From NCBI GenBank assembly GCA_964518215.1, contig CAZFFP010000005.1, positions 1-64,000 of the forward strand: a DNA stretch of 64,000 bases, given 5' to 3'. Shown piece by piece: positions 7,477 through 16,315 of the stretch. The notes beneath the pieces are model-generated. The model saw nothing but the letters and a program-made list of their open reading frames with translations, did no database searches and had not been told where the DNA came from. The DNA is from CAYSGX01 sp964518215. Its GTDB lineage: Bacteria > Bacteroidota > Bacteroidia > Chitinophagales > CAIOSU01. The translations under genes were made by a program, and so were the position numbers. Positions within the stretch are counted from its first letter, which is position 1. Each line of letters opens with the position of its first letter.

Positions 7477-8724
7477 CTATTTAGCAGTAGTCTTTTTCAT
7501 TTTTGCCAAACTAAGAAAAAACCTTTGGGCAAGACTTCCTTTTCTGCCATGCTTGCTATGGACTCTGAAACTATCGAAATAAAATTTGCTGTATGAAGTT
7601 GCAAAAAGCCCACAACTGCGATGTCCATATTTTTTACCCGGGTTTCTAAATGCAATATCTTCTGTTCCCAACTGCTTCATAGCATTGTATGTAACAACTG
7701 AATTCTCATAAAAAACAATTTCATCGCCTTTGCAGTGGCACAACTGAACCGGATTTTCAGGTTTCCAACAGCAAATGGTATTCTCTTCGAGTGCTTTGTG
7801 AAAGACAAAATTTTTATCGTTCAGGTAAAGGTTTAGGAAGGTATCGCGAAGCATGTCTTTCGGTATAGCCGGAAACAAATCAGTTAAATCATCGTGTGTA
7901 TAATTCCAGTCAAAAAACTTTGAAATCATTGTATCGTAGGGGGGACGAAACATATCATTTATATCCGGAACCAAATTGTAAACTTCATTAACGCCTAGCA
8001 AAAGATAGGGCAAAAATTGAGGTCTTGGATAAGGCTTAAACATAGCACGGCTTTGAACACCCATCATATCGTAAGCACCTGCATTAGCCGAGGTGGCAGT
8101 TACTTTAAAATGTTCAGAGTATTTTTCCTGTATCAGTTTATTAGTTCCCAAAGCGGCATACCCGCCTTCGCTGTATCCGGTGAGAAACAATTGCTCATTC
8201 ACTCGCACATTGAGTAAATCATCTAGTGCTCTTACTGCAAACAAAAAATCAACGGTGGTTTGCCCTAATGGCTCATAGAGTTGGTATAAATGAAATCTTT
8301 CGCCATGTCCCAAGCCAAAATAATCGGGCATGAGCACTAAATAACCATCTACTGCATAGCCTAAAGCAAGATTAGTTTCGCCTTTGATTTCCTCGTCTCT
8401 GCCTTTTTTCATTTTTGTGCCATGATGGTAAACCAATTGCGGCATGGCACCATCTACACCTTGCGGCACAAAATACAAGCCCGAAACAAGCACTTCGGTG
8501 CCATCGTGCCAATGAGATATATATTGCACATCGTAAATGTTTACATCATACTTTGGATTAAGCAGGGCTTTGGGAACTTTTCGCTCCTTCATTTTTTGGC
8601 GCAGTTCATCTTTACTCACTGTTTTCCAAAGCTCATACGAAACAATGCGACTTCCATTAACCGCAAATAAATTATAACTGTCGGCATATAAAAGTAAGAG
8701 GATAAATAAATGAATATTTTTCAT
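7477..8724 (-). CDS. Secreted lipase-like alpha/beta hydrolase (paralogue without T9SS domain)
   Basis: This 415-residue protein is clearly related to its downstream neighbour: a YxLWKTVSKDELRQK-type start, the GYSEGG nucleophile elbow (Ser near 185), TNKLIQEKYSEHF and FLPYLLLGVNEVYNL correspond block by block. A signal peptide is present, but the protein ends about 35 residues after the catalytic-His region (KKYGHRSCG) in a basic tail, with no T9SS domain. It may therefore stay in the periplasm, while its partner goes to the surface (inference). It is an esterase or lipase of unknown substrate. Confidence 0.82.
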   Translation of the reverse strand: MKNIHLFILLLLYADSYNLFAVNGSRIVSYELWKTVSKDELRQKMKERKVPKALLNPKYDVNIYDVQYISHWHDGTEVLVSGLYFVPQGVDGAMPQLVYHHGTKMKKGRDEEIKGETNLALGYAVDGYLVLMPDYFGLGHGERFHLYQLYEPLGQTTVDFLFAVRALDDLLNVRVNEQLFLTGYSEGGYAALGTNKLIQEKYSEHFKVTATSANAGAYDMMGVQSRAMFKPYPRPQFLPYLLLGVNEVYNLVPDINDMFRPPYDTMISKFFDWNYTHDDLTDLFPAIPKDMLRDTFLNLYLNDKNFVFHKALEENTICCWKPENPVQLCHCKGDEIVFYENSVVTYNAMKQLGTEDIAFRNPGKKYGHRSCGLFATSYSKFYFDSFRVHSKHGRKGSLAQRFFLSLAKMKKTTAK

Positions 8725-8945
8725 TGTTTTGATTTAATGAGAATAGAAGCAATTTATTCGACACAAGGATACCGTTTTGGCACTTAAAAATATTTGATCA
8801 AAGTCAAAAGAATAAGTAATCTGTTCCTTTTTCTATTGAAATAGCTCAATAAGCGTAAATGAATTTTAAAAGTATATGAGAACTTAAGGGGAATAAGATT
8901 TAACAGTTTTAAACATTAAGAAAGTGTTGCCGTCAGTCGCTACGC

Positions 8946-10283
8946 TTAGTTTATTTTGTTCAACCGCACCATCACCCCATTGCCCGGCTTCAAGGTAATC
9001 ATTGGTTCCGGTTCAATGGCTTCGCTTACGAGTTCCATGTCCACTCTTGCCGAAAGCATGGCATTAATCAGTTGCATTTCGAGCATAGCGAAATTGTTGC
9101 CGATGCAAATGCGTGGACCGGCTCCGAAAGGCATGAAGAAAAAACGGTTATCGCCTTTCAGTTCAAAGTTGTCAAAATGTTCGGGATAAAACTCATCGGG
9201 CTTTTCCCAATAGCGTGGGTGATGATGCAATCCTGCAATATTGATGACAATAAGGCTCTTCGCATCCAGCAAATATCCTGCGGCTTCGTCATCTTTCACC
9301 ACTCCACGACCAATCGCGGGCACAGGCGGAAATATGCGCATAGATTCGTTCATTACTTTCCATCCGTATGTCATTACATGAATATCGCTGAACGATGGAT
9401 TCACCGAAACAAACTTTTTCGATTCTTCATGCAGTTTTTGTTCGCATTTAGGGTATTTCTTCAGCAAATACCAAGTCCATGAAAGCGCGTTCACGGTAGT
9501 TTCGTGTCCGGCTACAAAAACCGTCATTACTTCGTCCCGAATTTGTTCATCGGTCATAGAAGAGCCATCCTCATAACGGGCATCTATGAGCATTTGCAAC
9601 AAATCATGCGGAGGGTCTTTTTGCAGTTTTCTTTTATGAATGATGTCATATATCAACTCATTCATTTCAGCGATACACTTTCTGGCTTTATTGTAGCGGG
9701 GCAAAGGAAATTTAAAAGGAATATGATACGGATTCCCTGCCATTTTACTGGCGGCATTGTTCAGAAAATTCAGATTGCGCCAAACCATTTTAATGTGTTC
9801 CTCAGACACATCGGAAGTAAACAGGGTTTTACAAACCACATCAATGGTGAGCCACGCCATATCATGCGTAAAATTGATTATGGTTCCTTCTTTCGCTTTC
9901 CAGTTTTTAAAAAGTTGCTCAGTGGAATTCACCACTATGTTACACATGGCTTGAAGGCTTTCGCGATGAAACGCAGGTTGCAATAAAACTCGTTGCTTGC
10001 GCCAGTCGTCATAATCGGGATTGGTTATGAGTCCGTTGCCAAGCAATAAAGCTAGCACTCTATAACCTCTATCTTTAATATAGTTTTTGTGATTTCGCAT
10101 CAAAACCTGCTGAACAATTTCATGATGCTGAACTATAATTATTCGCCTGCCCGGAATTTTTACCTGAAAAAGGTCGGGGTGTTTTTGAGGCGCCTGAGCA
10201 AGCAGGTTGAACTTATCTTGTCTTCCTAAGAAAAAATGAAAAAGATTAACGCTTGGTTTTTGTTTGAGTTGGACTATTTCCAT
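8946..10283 (-). CDS. Cytochrome P450
   Basis: This 445-residue heme monooxygenase has the I-helix oxygen-binding motif AGHETT (about 257-262), the K-helix ExxR motif in ESMRIFPP (about 310) and the heme-ligand loop FMPFGAGPRICIG with the cysteine near residue 393. The general pattern (RVLALLLGNGLITNPDYDDW) resembles bacterial relatives of long-chain fatty-acid hydroxylases. It has no fused reductase, so it needs separate redox partners, and none is encoded nearby. It is 18 bp behind the VTT protein gene, probably as an operon. Hydroxylation of a lipid is suggested by the neighbourhood. Confidence 0.93.
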   Translation of the reverse strand: MEIVQLKQKPSVNLFHFFLGRQDKFNLLAQAPQKHPDLFQVKIPGRRIIIVQHHEIVQQVLMRNHKNYIKDRGYRVLALLLGNGLITNPDYDDWRKQRVLLQPAFHRESLQAMCNIVVNSTEQLFKNWKAKEGTIINFTHDMAWLTIDVVCKTLFTSDVSEEHIKMVWRNLNFLNNAASKMAGNPYHIPFKFPLPRYNKARKCIAEMNELIYDIIHKRKLQKDPPHDLLQMLIDARYEDGSSMTDEQIRDEVMTVFVAGHETTVNALSWTWYLLKKYPKCEQKLHEESKKFVSVNPSFSDIHVMTYGWKVMNESMRIFPPVPAIGRGVVKDDEAAGYLLDAKSLIVINIAGLHHHPRYWEKPDEFYPEHFDNFELKGDNRFFFMPFGAGPRICIGNNFAMLEMQLINAMLSARVDMELVSEAIEPEPMITLKPGNGVMVRLNKIN

Positions 10284-10301
10284 GATTATTCATTTTTACT
10301 T

Positions 10302-10880
10302 TCAAAGCAACTTCGTTAAATATTCAACAACTGTTTCGCGCGAAAAATGAACCAGCAAAAAAATACCAGCAAAATGTAGCGATATTCCCATGAGTGAACC
10401 TGCTAAAAAGTGTTTGAATTTGACCGAAGTAACCCCTAACATAAAAGTAATAAATGGGCTCATAAAGAACATCAGTCGAAGCATAATAATGGATTGAATA
10501 GGGCGCTGGTCTAAACGGCTGAGTGTTTTAGCAATAAACGGATGTTTTAGTTGCCCCAGAGATTTGCCACCGATAGTTCGGGCAAACAAAAAATGACTGA
10601 TAAAAATTACCGAAGCGGTGGCAATGCCCAGCAGCAGTCCGGTGAAGCCATCGAAAAATAAAAAACACACTGCTAAAAAAACATAAGCAGGCACGTGCAG
10701 AAAAGAACCGACAATTGCCAATAGTAGAAATAATGCAATGCCTATGGGTCCCGAATTTTGAATCATTCCCGAAACATGAGCGTAGGTAAATTCTTCCGCG
10801 AAAAAATATTTTACCGTGAAAAGCAAAGCAAAACTCAACGCCACAAATGCTATTAACCGAACGATGTGTTCTTTCTTCAT
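10302..10880 (-). CDS. TVP38/TMEM64 (VTT domain) membrane protein
   Basis: This 192-residue inner-membrane protein has about five hydrophobic segments. The mid-region with a G-rich re-entrant stretch (FLHVPAYVFLAVCFLFFDGF, then GLLLGIATASVIFISHFLFAR) fits the VTT (DedA-related) family, members of which move lipids across bilayers in other organisms. It is the first gene of the unit that continues with the P450. The 5' region holds CAAAGATA (TATCTTTG on the minus strand, 10901-10908), a good -7 box. Function by family only. Confidence 0.75.
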   Translation of the reverse strand: MKKEHIVRLIAFVALSFALLFTVKYFFAEEFTYAHVSGMIQNSGPIGIALFLLLAIVGSFLHVPAYVFLAVCFLFFDGFTGLLLGIATASVIFISHFLFARTIGGKSLGQLKHPFIAKTLSRLDQRPIQSIIMLRLMFFMSPFITFMLGVTSVKFKHFLAGSLMGISLHFAGIFLLVHFSRETVVEYLTKLL

Positions 10881-10993
10881 TTTTGCTGAATATTTATTTT
10901 CAAAGATAATATTAGCTGAAAGTAAAAGGATTGACGCAGGTCAAATAAATATCTAGCAATAAAAACTAATTTTGACAAGAATAATCAAACCGT

Positions 10994-11120
10994 GTGTTGG
11001 ACAAATTGCACATTAAGGTAGATATGGTTCGACAAGCTCACCATGACACTTATAAAGTTATTGTCACTCTGAGCTTGTCGAAGAGTATTTTCCACAGAAT
11101 GTGTGCAATTTGTCCAACAC
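10994..11120. repeat. 127-bp nested palindromic (MITE-like) element
   Basis: The ends are perfect 19-bp inverted repeats (GTGTTGGACAAATTGCACA at 10994-11012 and its complement at 11102-11120). Nested inside is a second inverted repeat, 18 of 21 bases matching (11028-11048 and 11062-11082), with core TTCGACAAGCTCA / TGAGCTTGTCGAA. There is no coding capacity. The element lies between the divergent VTT/P450 unit and the monooxygenase gene, ending 22 bp before the latter's ATG. Confidence 0.8.
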
Positions 11121-11142
11121 CCATCAAACCCATATAGAATCT

Positions 11143-12603
11143 ATGTCTTTGCAAACCAATGAAACACCTTATTACGATGTAATTGTTGTAGGCGCAGGCT
11201 TATCGGGTATTGGCGCTGCGTATCATCTGCAAACCGCCTGCCCAGATAAAACTTTTATCATTCTCGAAGGAAGGCCCAACATGGGCGGCACCTGGGACTT
11301 GTTTAAGTATCCCGGCATTCGTTCCGACTCAGATATGTTTACGCTGGGATTTCCTTTTTCTCCTTGGGAAAATCCGAAAGCCATTGCAGACGGACCCTCC
11401 ATTTTGCAGTATATCAAAGACACCGCAGCCAAATTCGGCATTGACAAAAAAATTCAATTCAACCATAAAGTAACAGACGCATCATGGAGCGATGAAGAAC
11501 AAAGGTGGACATTGACGATGGCTCCTAATGAGCACCTAAAGCATCAGGTTTTGAAATGTAATTTTCTGCTCATGTGCAGCGGTTATTACGATTATGAAAA
11601 TGGCTACACTCCTGAATTTCCAAGCATCGAAAATTTTAAAGGCGCTGTTATTCATCCGCAAAAATGGGATCCCGAAGTTGACTACACCAACAAAAAAGTA
11701 ATCGTTATCGGAAGCGGAGCTACCGCCATTACTTTAGTTCCGGAAATGGCAAAAAAAGCAGAGAAAGTAATTATGCTGCAACGTTCTCCTACCTATGTCA
11801 TCAACCTTCCGAGCGAAGATGTTATTGCCAATTTTTTCAGAAAAATGTTGCCCGGAAAATTGGCGTATGCACTAGCAAGATGGAAAAATATTTTCATCAG
11901 CATGTTCTTTTTCATGGCTTCAAAAAAATGGCCCCGCTCGGTCAGAAAAATTATTCAAAAGCAAATCAGAAAAGTACTGGGTAAAGATTATGACATGAAA
12001 CATTTCGAGCCTCCATACAACCCGTGGGACCAGAGATTATGCGTGGTGCCCGACAATGATTTGTTTCATGCAATAAAAAGCGGAAAAGCAGAAATTGTAA
12101 CCGACCATATCGAGCAATTTACCGAAAAAGGTATTTTGCTGAAATCTGGCAGCGAACTCGAAGCCGACATTATCGTTACTGCCACGGGTTTAAAAGTGCA
12201 GTTGTTAGGCGGCATGACCGTGCATATCAATGACGTATTGGGCGACACTTCCAAAACGCACGCTTATCGGGGCGTGATGTTCAGCGATGTGCCCAACTTT
12301 GCTTTCACTGTGGGGTATACCAATGCCTCGTGGACTTTGAAATGCGATTTGAGCTGTCAGTTTGTAACCAAAGTGCTGAACTACATGAAAGAAAATAATT
12401 ACACCGTTTGCACACCTCGCTTCGACCCTTCCATGCCTTCTGAGCCGCTGCTCGATTTTAACGCGGGCTATGTATTGCGTGCATTGGATAAACTTCCTAA
12501 GCAAGGCTCGAAACATCCGTGGAAAGTGTATCAAAACTATGTGCGCGATTTAATGTCGCTCAAATGGAGTGGGGTGGATGATGAGTATTTGGAGTATCGG
12601 TGA
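11143..12603 (+). CDS. Flavin-containing (Baeyer-Villiger-type) monooxygenase
   Basis: This 486-residue class B flavoprotein monooxygenase has an N-terminal FAD-binding Rossmann motif GAGLSG (17-22), the Baeyer-Villiger fingerprint FKGAVIHPQKWD (about 164-175, FxGxxxHxxxWD form) and the NADPH-binding GSGATA (about 187). It inserts one oxygen atom into ketones or oxidises heteroatoms using NADPH. The frame is open upstream to a GTG at 11101, but that region is the palindromic element, so the ATG at 11143 is chosen. It is divergent from the P450 unit and could act in the same oxidative lipid route (inference). Confidence 0.9.
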   Translation: MSLQTNETPYYDVIVVGAGLSGIGAAYHLQTACPDKTFIILEGRPNMGGTWDLFKYPGIRSDSDMFTLGFPFSPWENPKAIADGPSILQYIKDTAAKFGIDKKIQFNHKVTDASWSDEEQRWTLTMAPNEHLKHQVLKCNFLLMCSGYYDYENGYTPEFPSIENFKGAVIHPQKWDPEVDYTNKKVIVIGSGATAITLVPEMAKKAEKVIMLQRSPTYVINLPSEDVIANFFRKMLPGKLAYALARWKNIFISMFFFMASKKWPRSVRKIIQKQIRKVLGKDYDMKHFEPPYNPWDQRLCVVPDNDLFHAIKSGKAEIVTDHIEQFTEKGILLKSGSELEADIIVTATGLKVQLLGGMTVHINDVLGDTSKTHAYRGVMFSDVPNFAFTVGYTNASWTLKCDLSCQFVTKVLNYMKENNYTVCTPRFDPSMPSEPLLDFNAGYVLRALDKLPKQGSKHPWKVYQNYVRDLMSLKWSGVDDEYLEYR

Positions 12604-12779
12604 AGTTTTCAGAAGAGTAGTTTGAAATTTAAATTTTAATACCTCATTATAGTTTTCTGATAAAGAGAAAAATACGAAAAGACAAAATAATTACCCCTAT
12701 TTTTTTATTACATCCCTGTTAGACCTATATTAATTTTCAAATAAATTTCTATTTTCGTTCGCGAATAAATCAACCAAAC

Positions 12780-13325
12780 ATGAAATCAATCAAATTCCTC
12801 CTGCTTTTTACACTTTCTGCTTTTATTATTTCTTCTTGCGGAAAAGACGATGATAACAATGACGATGATGATGCCGATGCTTGCCTGAGAGTGAATTGCA
12901 GAAATTCAGGAGTATGTGAATATGGCGACTGTATCTGCGCTACCGACTGGATGGGAAGACTTTGTGATTCTTCATCTGTGTTGCCTCCTTATTTAGGTTC
13001 TTATGATGTGGTATCAACATCAAGTTGTAGCAATCAGACTTTGAAAGTAATGTTCTCACTTCCTAAAAATGCAACCAATCCACGTCTTGCCCGTTTTGCT
13101 CTAAATATTGCCTGTAATTTTGGAAACGATAATGTAGTGATTATGGATGCCACTTTCGATGGTGATAATTTTACCACCACTACCAGAGAGTGCAGATATA
13201 ACAGTCAGACAGAACAAACACATAGGTCAACAGGATATTTCACTGCAGATTCGTTGTTCTTTACATTGTATTCAACCTATTTGGGTGCAGCAGACGAAAC
13301 TTGCACGTATGCCGGCAAGCGTTGA
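12780..13325 (+). CDS. Lipoprotein with EGF-like domain
   Basis: This 181-residue protein has a signal peptide with lipobox ISSCGK, then an acidic linker (DDDNNDDDDADA), then an EGF-like module with six cysteines (CLRVNCRNSGVC ... CICATDWMGRLC, about 35-60). The remaining about 115 residues form a beta-rich domain without a recognised family and with paired cysteines. This layout (acidic linker, calcium-EGF-like, small beta domain) is common among Bacteroidota surface lipoproteins of unknown role. It is monocistronic. A weak TATTTTCG box lies upstream. Confidence 0.75.
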   Translation: MKSIKFLLLFTLSAFIISSCGKDDDNNDDDDADACLRVNCRNSGVCEYGDCICATDWMGRLCDSSSVLPPYLGSYDVVSTSSCSNQTLKVMFSLPKNATNPRLARFALNIACNFGNDNVVIMDATFDGDNFTTTTRECRYNSQTEQTHRSTGYFTADSLFFTLYSTYLGAADETCTYAGKR

Positions 13326-13383
13326 TCTCGGGTCATTAGAGGAACTTCTGAAAATATAATGGTCTGTTTATTTTTTTCTTCGG

Positions 13384-13421
13384 TTAATATAGACCACGGT
13401 TTAAACCGTGAACTATATTAA
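13384..13421. repeat. Palindromic repeat
   Basis: A hairpin with arms TTAATATAG / CTATATTAA flanks the perfect 16-base palindrome CACGGTTTAAACCGTG (13395-13410). It lies in the gap after the EGF lipoprotein and has no T run, so it looks more like a dispersed palindromic unit than a terminator. Confidence 0.6.
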
Positions 13422-13524
13422 TCGTGGACTGACTTTTATTGATAATCAATTAGCAAAATCAACATGATCCAAAAACTTACATAATCTATTCAAAGGCAAT
13501 TTCATTTTCCTCTGAACTAAAATA

Positions 13525-13532
13525 TATTTTTG
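13525..13532 (+). promoter_or_regulatory. -7 promoter box (TATTTTTG)
   Basis: TATTTTTG matches TAnnTTTG and lies 41 bp before the ATG of the metal-binding protein gene. No clear TTTG -33 box is seen. Confidence 0.4.
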
Positions 13533-13573
13533 CGGTGTTTAAAATATTTCTTACACATAAAAACGCTACTGCA

Positions 13574-13939
13574 ATGAAAGCACAATTTCTATTCGGAACA
13601 TTACTCTTTCTTTTAGCCACTTTTCAACTGAATGCTCAGGAGGGGGCCGGAAAGAAGGGAAAAAAAGTAAAGGCTTCTATTCAAACCTCGGCTGTTTGTG
13701 ATGGCTGCAAATTCAGACTTGAAAGCAATGTAAAAAAAATTGACGGAGTTAAATCGGCCGTTCTGAACCTCGGAAACAAACAAATGAAAGTTCAATTTGA
13801 CAATTCGCTTACAAACATTGAAGCCATTCGTCAGGTAATATCGGCTACCGGATATGATGCCGATGATGTGAAAGCAGACCCCGCTGCACTTGAAAAGCTT
13901 CCTGCCTGTTGCAAACCCGGTTACAAGGGTAAGCATTGA
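13574..13939 (+). CDS. Secreted heavy-metal-associated (HMA) domain protein
   Basis: This 121-residue protein has a signal peptide (MKAQFLFGTLLFLLATFQLNAQ), a basic linker and one HMA ferredoxin-like domain with CDGC as the metal site (about residue 41). The family motif is usually MxCxxC; here it is VCDGC. The C-terminus adds a CC pair (LPACCKPG). It probably binds copper or a similar metal in the periplasm, as a chaperone or scavenger. The ATG at 13574 is preferred to a GTG at 13535, because only this start gives a clean signal peptide. A bidirectional terminator follows. Confidence 0.82.
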   Translation: MKAQFLFGTLLFLLATFQLNAQEGAGKKGKKVKASIQTSAVCDGCKFRLESNVKKIDGVKSAVLNLGNKQMKVQFDNSLTNIEAIRQVISATGYDADDVKADPAALEKLPACCKPGYKGKH

Positions 13940-13964
13940 TGCAAATAACACTGAACAAAAAAAA

Positions 13965-13993
13965 GAAGGAATCGCATAAGCGATTCCTTCCAT
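13965..13993. terminator. Bidirectional terminator
   Basis: An 11-bp perfect stem GAAGGAATCGC/GCGATTCCTTC with loop ATAA (13965-13990) has A-rich bases on one side and T-rich on the other. It lies between the convergent HMA-protein and M43-protease genes and can serve both. Confidence 0.8.
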
Positions 13994-14017
13994 TTTAGAA
14001 CTATTATACATCCAAGG

Positions 14018-16099
14018 TTAATTGCCCATGATGACTAATTTCTTTTGATAATTCTGTTCGTTCAACAATAGATTCAAATGATATAATCCGGAAGCAAATT
14101 TATTACTGATTAGCATTTTGTTTTCGCCTTGAGTGATGAAACGTTTCTCTTTATAAACCAATTGCCCTTTCATATCAAACACTTGTATTATGCCGGTTTG
14201 AGACTGTGGGCTGTTAATACGAATAAAGAAATTTTGCTGTGTTGGATTTGGATAAACATTCCAATCCAAATCTATATGGTCAGTAATTGCAGCTGAACTA
14301 TACAATCTATCAACATTAATATCATCAATAAAAAGGTTATTAGCATATTTATTTCGTGTAAATTCAAATTTAAACATGGCTTTTCCATTATTAAATGCTG
14401 CGGGAGGCAAAGGGATGTCAATCTCTGACCAATCTGCTTCGCTGGAAGGAATGAAGAAGTGCTCAAAAGCACCGGCATTTATCAAATCAACTCCAGCGGT
14501 ATTATACATAGAAACCCATGTATTTCCACAATTAATTGAATAGTAAATTCTAAATCTGTCTTCTATGTTAGAACTAATGTTAGTTCTTGTGGCTAGACTG
14601 TATTTGAACCTTAAAGACGGATTTACAAACCCTGCATAATCATATTCAGGAGTAATAAATGCGTCAACATCGTAGCGGTTAATAGCGTGATTATTAAGCA
14701 TGAGACACTGACCTCCAGAAAAAGAAGTTTTATTTGTAAGACGCCATTCAGTTTCATTGCCCTCAAAATTTTCGATTATGTATCCATCTTGCTCAAAAGA
14801 TTCCCCACTTTCAAAATCCTCAAAAAATGGACGTGCAAATCCGTCATTAACATAGACATATCTATCGTCCGCTTTAGTATCCTGCCCGTTAGCACTTTTA
14901 ACGGTAAGAGAAACTCTTTGCCAACCGGATTGATTGAAAATAACCGTTGGGTTTCTATCAGTTGACTGTGCAGGTGTGGCATTTTCAAACTCCCAGTTCC
15001 ACTCAGTAATAGGTCCTCTCCAAGAATGGTCTCTGAAATTAACAGAGTTGCCTATACAAACAGCCTTATTGTTAATATTAAAATCGGCAATTGGCGGACA
15101 AATGTTGATGTTCTGAGATACATCAGCCCCGGTAAATTGAAGTGTAGAAGGTTGCCAAAGATTAATTCTTTTAGCTGCATCGCTGTTGAGTGTGGCATGC
15201 ATTCGCAGTTTTTGCCCATGTGTAAACATTCTCGAACAAAAACTATATTCCATGTGATTCTGAACATTTTCAATTACGCCCGGAACACAAATAGAGCCGT
15301 TAAGGTTACAGGTTTGCCATCCGCGTGTAACAGGAATATCAGGAATTCCATCATCACCGCAAGTTTGGCCGGGCTCGCCTTGTCCCCATGTATGCAGCAA
15401 ATTAAGCGAATGCCCCATTTCATGAGTTAAAGCACGCGCTCTAGTGTAATTGCCGGTTCCTATACTACCTACATAATTATGCAAAATAATAATTCCATCA
15501 ACTAATCCTAAAAGCCCATCCATTCCGGGAGGCAAATAGGCATAGCCTGCAACACCCGGACGACTAATAGAATTTACTACCCAAATATTCAGATACAATT
15601 CGCGCGGCCAAATGACAAACTTTGCATCGTCAGAACCAAGATAAGTAAGCATTGAGCGATAACGATTAATACCATTAGTACAATTTCTATTTGGATCTTG
15701 AGTGGCAAGCCTAAACTCTATTTCACAATCGGCAGCAACAGCCTTAAAGGCATTCACAATTTGAGAGGTATCACTGTTACGAAGACGGAAATCTTCATTC
15801 AAAATTCTTACTGCATCATAAATCTGGTCATCTGAAATATTTTCAGGACCATAGTTGTGCAAAATATGAAATACAATAGGAATAGTATATATCTGCCCGC
15901 TTCTTGATTGATGACCACTTTGACTTCTGATATATTGAGCCGTAAACGAATCAATTTGTGCTCTGGCTGACGCTAACCAAGGATGTTCTTCGAGCAATTT
16001 TTGACTCATATCGTCAGAAGCGCAAGAAAAATTATTTGTTTGTGCAAAAGCAAAAAAAGAAAAGCAAAAAGATGTAAAGATTAAAATCGTTTTTTTCAT
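14018..16099 (-). CDS. Secreted M43 (pappalysin-like) zinc metalloprotease, T9SS cargo
   Basis: This 693-residue protein has a signal peptide (FSFFAFAQ), a propeptide-like stretch, and an M43 catalytic domain with extended zinc motif HEMGHSLNLLH (about 226-236), followed by disulfide-rich sequence and a Met-turn region around MEYSFCS. After that come a PKD-like domain (ADFNINNKAVCIGNSVNFRD, about 338-420), a jelly-roll region and a T9SS sorting domain (VYPNPTQQNFFI ... GLYHLNLLLNEQ). It should be a surface-attached or released protease. The larger gene at 23976 has a homologous catalytic domain. Confidence 0.9.
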   Translation of the reverse strand: MKKTILIFTSFCFSFFAFAQTNNFSCASDDMSQKLLEEHPWLASARAQIDSFTAQYIRSQSGHQSRSGQIYTIPIVFHILHNYGPENISDDQIYDAVRILNEDFRLRNSDTSQIVNAFKAVAADCEIEFRLATQDPNRNCTNGINRYRSMLTYLGSDDAKFVIWPRELYLNIWVVNSISRPGVAGYAYLPPGMDGLLGLVDGIIILHNYVGSIGTGNYTRARALTHEMGHSLNLLHTWGQGEPGQTCGDDGIPDIPVTRGWQTCNLNGSICVPGVIENVQNHMEYSFCSRMFTHGQKLRMHATLNSDAAKRINLWQPSTLQFTGADVSQNINICPPIADFNINNKAVCIGNSVNFRDHSWRGPITEWNWEFENATPAQSTDRNPTVIFNQSGWQRVSLTVKSANGQDTKADDRYVYVNDGFARPFFEDFESGESFEQDGYIIENFEGNETEWRLTNKTSFSGGQCLMLNNHAINRYDVDAFITPEYDYAGFVNPSLRFKYSLATRTNISSNIEDRFRIYYSINCGNTWVSMYNTAGVDLINAGAFEHFFIPSSEADWSEIDIPLPPAAFNNGKAMFKFEFTRNKYANNLFIDDINVDRLYSSAAITDHIDLDWNVYPNPTQQNFFIRINSPQSQTGIIQVFDMKGQLVYKEKRFITQGENKMLISNKFASGLYHLNLLLNEQNYQKKLVIMGN

Positions 16100-16292
16100 T
16101 TGTAGAGCATTATTAGCTTAAGAAAATTTTCATGAAAATAATGAATTTTATTAAAATCAGGAGAAATCACGATAGTAAATAATTACCTGTCTTACCATGA
16201 AATTCCTTCTATTCTGAGTTGCAAGCACCTGTTTTTTTGAGCAAGAAAAAGATTTTTTTCAGCCTGCTTCTACACTAATTCACACATCTTCA

Positions 16293-16300
16293 TAACTTTG
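16293..16300 (+). promoter_or_regulatory. -7 promoter box (TAACTTTG) of the aminotransferase gene
   Basis: TAACTTTG fits TAnnTTTG and lies 15 bp before the ATG at 16316. It shows that the upstream TTG at 16298, which would overlap the box, is not the start. Confidence 0.5.
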
Positions 16301-16315
16301 AAGCATTCCAACCTT

